Source: Gemmatimonadota bacterium (GTDB taxonomy: Bacteria; JBHIER01; G020348925). Taken from it: a stretch of DNA of 20,360 nucleotides. Made by a program: the position numbers and the translations under genes. Under the pieces are notes generated by a model, which worked only from the letters and a program-made list of their open reading frames with translations, did no database searches and was not told the origin of the DNA. The first letter of the stretch is position 1. The number at the start of each line of letters is the position of its first letter. The stretch lies in contig CP070758.1 in the NCBI GenBank assembly GCA_020348925.1, positions 2,275,322-2,295,681 on the forward strand, in the 5' to 3' direction. This document shows, in pieces, positions 16,297-20,360 of the stretch.

Positions 16297-19200
16297 CTAC
16301 TTCATGAGCACCATCCGCCTGGTGGCTGTAAATTCACCCCGATTGTCCTGCGATGTTCCCTTCGCCACAATTCGGTAGAAATACACCCCACTGGCTATTA
16401 CATTCGCATCCCACGTGGCTGTGTAGTATCCGGCCTCCTGTTCACCATCAACCAAAACGTCCACCACCTGCCCCAAGAGGTTATATACCGATACCTTCAC
16501 CTTCGCAGCCTCCGGCAAGGCATATTCGATATGCGTCACCGGGTTGAACGGATTCGGATAATTTTGAGCCAGGCTGTACTGCGTCGGCGCAAAATCACCG
16601 GCCTTCACCGTAAAAACCGATCCCTGTCCAAACGTAATACCCTCGTCAACCGTAAAAACAATAGGTTCCTCCACCTCAATACGCACCGCTTCCACGTCCT
16701 CGGCGACTGCGAAGGGGACACGCACCACGGAACCAGAACCGGCTTCTATAGCCGTTCCCCGCATACTCGACAAAAAGACCACCAGCTCATCACCGACAAT
16801 CCTGGAACGCACGTCCATTCCTTGAGACCTCTGCGTCAGATCAGGTTTTCCTGGTATCACAACGTTCTGATCGTACCTGAAGCGCAGCACCACGCCGGCC
16901 ACATCCACCTCCGAGGAGACACTCACAGGCACCGCCACCGTCCGCCCCGACACGCCCACCACACCTCCCACCTCAACATCGGCCACGGCCACCTTCGGAT
17001 CGCACACCCCCACCGCCCGGTTGATGCACTTCATCAAATCGATGACGTTCACCAGACCATCGCCGTTGGCATCGGCCGCCCACATCGGCTGACCGGGCTG
17101 CGTGACGTCCGGGATCTCATCACCATTGCCGTCCCCGGGAAACGGGTCCTCACCCACAATGTGATCCAGCATGCCAAACAGATCCATCAACGTCACCGTC
17201 GTATCCGGCACCCCGGATGAACCCGTCACATCACACTTGGCCGGCACCATGTACCCCCCAAAACAGATCTGACCCTTGTCCTCGTACTTCAGACACAGCG
17301 GCTCCTTGGGTTGGCCCTCCCAATCCGGCAGCCCATCCAGAATCACCGAACCGTACCATATATCTGCACACCGGCCTGCCGGCGCACCCGCCAATATCTC
17401 AAAGGTCACCGTCACGATCGACAGCAAACCCTCGTGATAATACCGCGGCGGCAACGCACAGTGCGCAACAGGATCATTCGGCAATATCCTCGGATGCACC
17501 GGCGTCGAATACAGCGCGATCTCGTGCAACCCAGGCACCAACTGCCTATGGACAAGCTCAAACCCTGACGTCCGAACCGTCGTCGCCACATCCACCACCC
17601 TCAGGTAGTCTCCCTCATAACCGAGTTCGATCTGGGCAGCCGATACCGGAGCCTCGTTGTCCAGCATCAAACCGATATCGACCCTGTCGCCCGGAAACAA
17701 CGTCGGATCCTGACCGCCACAACTCTCCGAATACTTGAAGGCCACCTTGATCCCGCTGGTGTCCCGGATGCACATGCCGGTAAAGGGCATGAACTTGATC
17801 TCCACCACATTCGTATCCCGGTCACAGTACCCCCTGACCGCATGCACCACCACGTGGGCCGGCATACTGAGCGGGGGTGTCAGCCCCTTGGGTATAATGG
17901 TCAGGTTGGCCTCAGCCGTCTCCCCGGGCTCCAGCCAGAAGTTCTCCTCATCAAAGGCATACTCCCACCCATCCGGTATGTGCGGAGGGAAAGCGCTCTC
18001 GTCGATCCACAGGTCGATATGATCGAGATACGGCTCCTCGTTGTAAACCGGAATCGGTATGGTCACCGGCTTCCACGTCGAATCCTCATTCACCCAGCGG
18101 TGCTTCGACCACAACCAGCGCTCGCAATCGCGCAGATATTCAGTCGTGGAATCCTCCACCGTCCAGCGCCATGTCCCCGGCTCCTCTCCGGGCGTCAAAC
18201 AGTGACGGCGGACCACCGGATAGTCGATGACGATGTTCCGAGCATACTGCTGATAATAGGTACACTCCAGATCCTCGTACTCGAAAAACGGCGTCCTGTA
18301 ATGGTACGGGGCCACCACCTGACGCCCGAATCCTCCTATACCTCCCCACAGGACAGTATCATACACCATCACCTCAAAGGCCGGAAAGAAGAGACCCCAG
18401 GGTGCCAGGCCGAAGCTGATCTTGGGATAGGCGCTGTTGGGACCGTCGTTGACCACCGTGGCAGAGACATCGTAGGCCGTGTTGTGACACGGATACATGG
18501 GGCTCCATCGGATCTCCTCCACGTGCACCGGCTGGACAGGACGTCCGTCAGGTCCCAGATACATGTGCTCCGGGTAGGGCAGAAACTCGATCTCAACATA
18601 ACCCCACTCGCCGTTGCACTTGAAGGCCTTGACCTTGATGACGACGGACCCCTCGGGCTCCACTCCTCCGGGCCAGACGGTTATAATCACATTCTCCGTG
18701 GCCCCAGGTGGCAGGATCCGATCCGTCCAGCTCAGATCGGCCCGCCAGTTCTCCGGCAGGTCGGTCACCAGCAGCTCAAACCGCATGGGATCGGCGTGCT
18801 CGTTGTGCACCGGTATGGTGATGGGTGCCAGGCCCCACCGCACAGGCTCCTTGTCCCACGGCCCGTCAGGCCAGACCGTCATCCGACCCCGACGACTGTA
18901 ATACCATGTCGGTTCACGATTCTCAGAACAGAAATACATATCCCGCGTCCATTCCACCATCATGTTTCGCGACCACCAGTTATGCCTGTCAACACTGTGC
19001 CTGAACTGACACTCACATGCCACGCTGGAAGATCCCATCGCCGGAATCTGCACCTCGCCCCCACAAATCTGCCGAGATTGAGCAATGAACAATCCCCACT
19101 GAGCCTCCCAAAACCGATAGTTCAAGGTCACATCCACATCACATTCATTGTGAAATGTTGCTCTGACCGCATACGGATCACCCTCGCAGGGATACTGCCC

Positions 19201-20360
19201 ACGATACGGATGGCTCCAGGTGATGTCCGGCTCACGGATCTTGACACACCCGGGCTCGTAGTCCAGGCAAACCTTCACCATGTATTCGTACCCGGGGAAG
19301 CACTTCCACTCCTCCTGCTGCCCGTTGTATATCCACGAGTGGCTCACCGCATGGCCCGCATCCCCCAACATCCTCGGCCGGCTCTCACCCTCCTTCATTC
19401 TCCAGACGATGAAGAAACAGCTCTTGGCCGGGATCTGGATGCAGGGACCATCCCCCAGATCGACCTCCTCCCACTCCCAGTTACCGGTAAAATCGCCGGC
19501 TCCAACCTCTCCCAAAAATACACCCAGCGGGCTTTCCCCGGGTGGGAGGGGCTGGCAGGTGGGACAGGAGCCCCCACGACTCGTATAGACCCACAGGTCC
19601 ACGGACCCCGGATCGTACCACTGGAAAAAGATCGAGGTCAGCCTGGCCTCGCCCTTGGGATTGTAAAAGCCCACGGCGTAGGTGTCCTGATCGGCAAAAG
19701 CAGGACCGCTGCCCACGAGGAAATCCTCTGCCGGCTCGCTCAGGTTATGGTCCAGGCACGTATCCCCCCACCCCACGGCCGGCAATCTCCGCAGCGGGAA
19801 ATTATTATTGAAGACGTCCGGATCATCGGCCTCGATATAAAAGCTCAGGTAGTAGTTTGTGCAGGCGTTGGATGAGAGCACACCCGTATTGCCCACTTCA
19901 CCGTAACCCAGGACCACTGGATTGGGTCCCGAAGGATAGTAGGGTCCCGCCTGGGGGGGGCAGTCTGTGCTCAGGGACATGCTCGGCGGATAGGTCACGG
20001 TCAGGGTGTACAACCCTCCCCCGGGTGGAGGGTCGAGGAGAAACTGGTAGTATCCTGAGGACCCATTATGGAGAATCGTGATGGTGCCCGGCCCGTTCAC
20101 CTCGACCCGGCCTCCGGTAATGATCTCCCCTGAGAACTCATCGTAGAAATAGCCGGTGGGATCGTAGTCGGCGTAATCGGGAATACCGTCCCCGTCCCGG
20201 TCCCCGTCCCCCTCGTCACTGTCCAGTACGCCGTCGTCGTCGGAGTCCTGGCAGTGGTTGCCAATACCGTCGTCATTGAAATCCTCCTGGCCGGGATTGT
20301 ATACCGCCGGACAGTTGTCACAGACGTCACCCACCCCGTCCACATCCCCGTCCTCCTGAC
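16297..20360 (-). CDS. Giant secreted multi-domain protein with TSP3, dockerin-like repeats and C-terminal sorting tail (partial, N-terminus beyond right edge)
   Basis: The frame is open at the right edge, and 1353 C-terminal residues are visible. In order: thrombospondin type 3 calcium repeats (1-65; [27 protein letters not shown]); a short carboxypeptidase-regulatory-like beta domain (about 65-130); a region of unknown type; two related modules of roughly 230-250 residues (about 19241-18560 and 18522-17768); a cohesin-like domain (about 17770-17260); dockerin-like calcium motifs ([31 protein letters not shown]); a second cohesin-like domain (about 16990-16600); and a tail with [27 protein letters not shown] and ASGVYFYRI. 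That tail is the FlgD-like/T9SS type A sorting domain typical of FCB bacteria, so the protein is probably exported and surface-attached. It is Trp- and Cys-rich and GC-richer than neighbouring genes. No catalytic domain is recognisable in the visible part, so adhesion or a structural role is possible. Confidence 0.92.
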   Translation of the reverse strand, partial: QEDGDVDGVGDVCDNCPAVYNPGQEDFNDDGIGNHCQDSDDDGVLDSDEGDGDRDGDGIPDYADYDPTGYFYDEFSGEIITGGRVEVNGPGTITILHNGSSGYYQFLLDPPPGGGLYTLTVTYPPSMSLSTDCPPQAGPYYPSGPNPVVLGYGEVGNTGVLSSNACTNYYLSFYIEADDPDVFNNNFPLRRLPAVGWGDTCLDHNLSEPAEDFLVGSGPAFADQDTYAVGFYNPKGEARLTSIFFQWYDPGSVDLWVYTSRGGSCPTCQPLPPGESPLGVFLGEVGAGDFTGNWEWEEVDLGDGPCIQIPAKSCFFIVWRMKEGESRPRMLGDAGHAVSHSWIYNGQQEEWKCFPGYEYMVKVCLDYEPGCVKIREPDITWSHPYRGQYPCEGDPYAVRATFHNECDVDVTLNYRFWEAQWGLFIAQSRQICGGEVQIPAMGSSSVACECQFRHSVDRHNWWSRNMMVEWTRDMYFCSENREPTWYYSRRGRMTVWPDGPWDKEPVRWGLAPITIPVHNEHADPMRFELLVTDLPENWRADLSWTDRILPPGATENVIITVWPGGVEPEGSVVIKVKAFKCNGEWGYVEIEFLPYPEHMYLGPDGRPVQPVHVEEIRWSPMYPCHNTAYDVSATVVNDGPNSAYPKISFGLAPWGLFFPAFEVMVYDTVLWGGIGGFGRQVVAPYHYRTPFFEYEDLECTYYQQYARNIVIDYPVVRRHCLTPGEEPGTWRWTVEDSTTEYLRDCERWLWSKHRWVNEDSTWKPVTIPIPVYNEEPYLDHIDLWIDESAFPPHIPDGWEYAFDEENFWLEPGETAEANLTIIPKGLTPPLSMPAHVVVHAVRGYCDRDTNVVEIKFMPFTGMCIRDTSGIKVAFKYSESCGGQDPTLFPGDRVDIGLMLDNEAPVSAAQIELGYEGDYLRVVDVATTVRTSGFELVHRQLVPGLHEIALYSTPVHPRILPNDPVAHCALPPRYYHEGLLSIVTVTFEILAGAPAGRCADIWYGSVILDGLPDWEGQPKEPLCLKYEDKGQICFGGYMVPAKCDVTGSSGVPDTTVTLMDLFGMLDHIVGEDPFPGDGNGDEIPDVTQPGQPMWAADANGDGLVNVIDLMKCINRAVGVCDPKVAVADVEVGGVVGVSGRTVAVPVSVSSEVDVAGVVLRFRYDQNVVIPGKPDLTQRSQGMDVRSRIVGDELVVFLSSMRGTAIEAGSGSVVRVPFAVAEDVEAVRIEVEEPIVFTVDEGITFGQGSVFTVKAGDFAPTQYSLAQNYPNPFNPVTHIEYALPEAAKVKVSVYNLLGQVVDVLVDGEQEAGYYTATWDANVIASGVYFYRIVAKGTSQDNRGEFTATRRMVLMK

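Noticed and set aside
17842-19875. 677-codon rightward open frame opposite the giant secreted protein
   Set aside because: It is rich in His, Pro and Arg, has no family resemblance, and lies wholly antisense to a frame with clear domains. It is a by-product of high GC and codon bias.

Overview
The window is bacterial and gene-dense, with no rRNA, tRNA, CRISPR array or intact mobile element that I can see. Several features point to the FCB superphylum, probably an uncultured lineage near Calditrichaeota/KSB1, Zixibacteria or Latescibacteria. These are a C-terminal secretion tail with the NYPNPFNP motif, thrombospondin type 3 and dockerin-like calcium repeats, a two-propeller Reg_prop/Y_Y_Y sensor, a membrane Ser/Thr kinase with a TPR region, and many exported lipoproteins. 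The phylum is an inference from protein style; no marker gene is present to settle it.

Left part (1-6900). A partial Ser/Thr kinase reads leftward off the edge. Divergent from it, a textbook sigma70-type promoter (TTGACA, 17 nt, TATAAT, 2044-2072) drives a rightward cluster: two tandem cyclophilin-type peptidyl-prolyl isomerase lipoproteins, a LarA-family nickel-pincer racemase homologue, and a membrane-anchored gamma-glutamyltransferase. A REP-like palindrome sits between the last two genes. A bidirectional terminator (6857-6883) closes the cluster against the convergent gene that follows.

Middle (6900-11700). An AT-rich gene for an exported protein of unknown function (DUF4412-like) reads leftward. 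A 592-nt AT-rich spacer with repeat remnants follows, then a tight leftward tldD-tldE pair (metallopeptidase plus non-metal partner). TldD carries a clear twin-arginine signal and TldE has no signal of its own. Upstream of tldD lies a 467-nt gap with several hairpins and a possible 34-codon ORF; I cannot identify it.

Right part (11700-20360). All genes read leftward: a sensor of about 1120 residues (14 propeller blades, Y_Y_Y, one membrane span, coiled coil, SpoIIE-type PP2C phosphatase), a DUF4097-like envelope protein just upstream of it, a terminator, and then at least 1353 residues of a giant secreted multi-domain protein whose N-terminus is beyond the right edge.

Functionally the window is dominated by envelope and secretion biology (protein folding, peptide processing, surface display) and by Ser/Thr phospho-signalling. 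No single coherent novel system is obvious. The best leads are the Tat-exported TldD with a signal-less TldE, the unexplained structured leader upstream of tldD, and the duplicated modules in the giant secreted protein.
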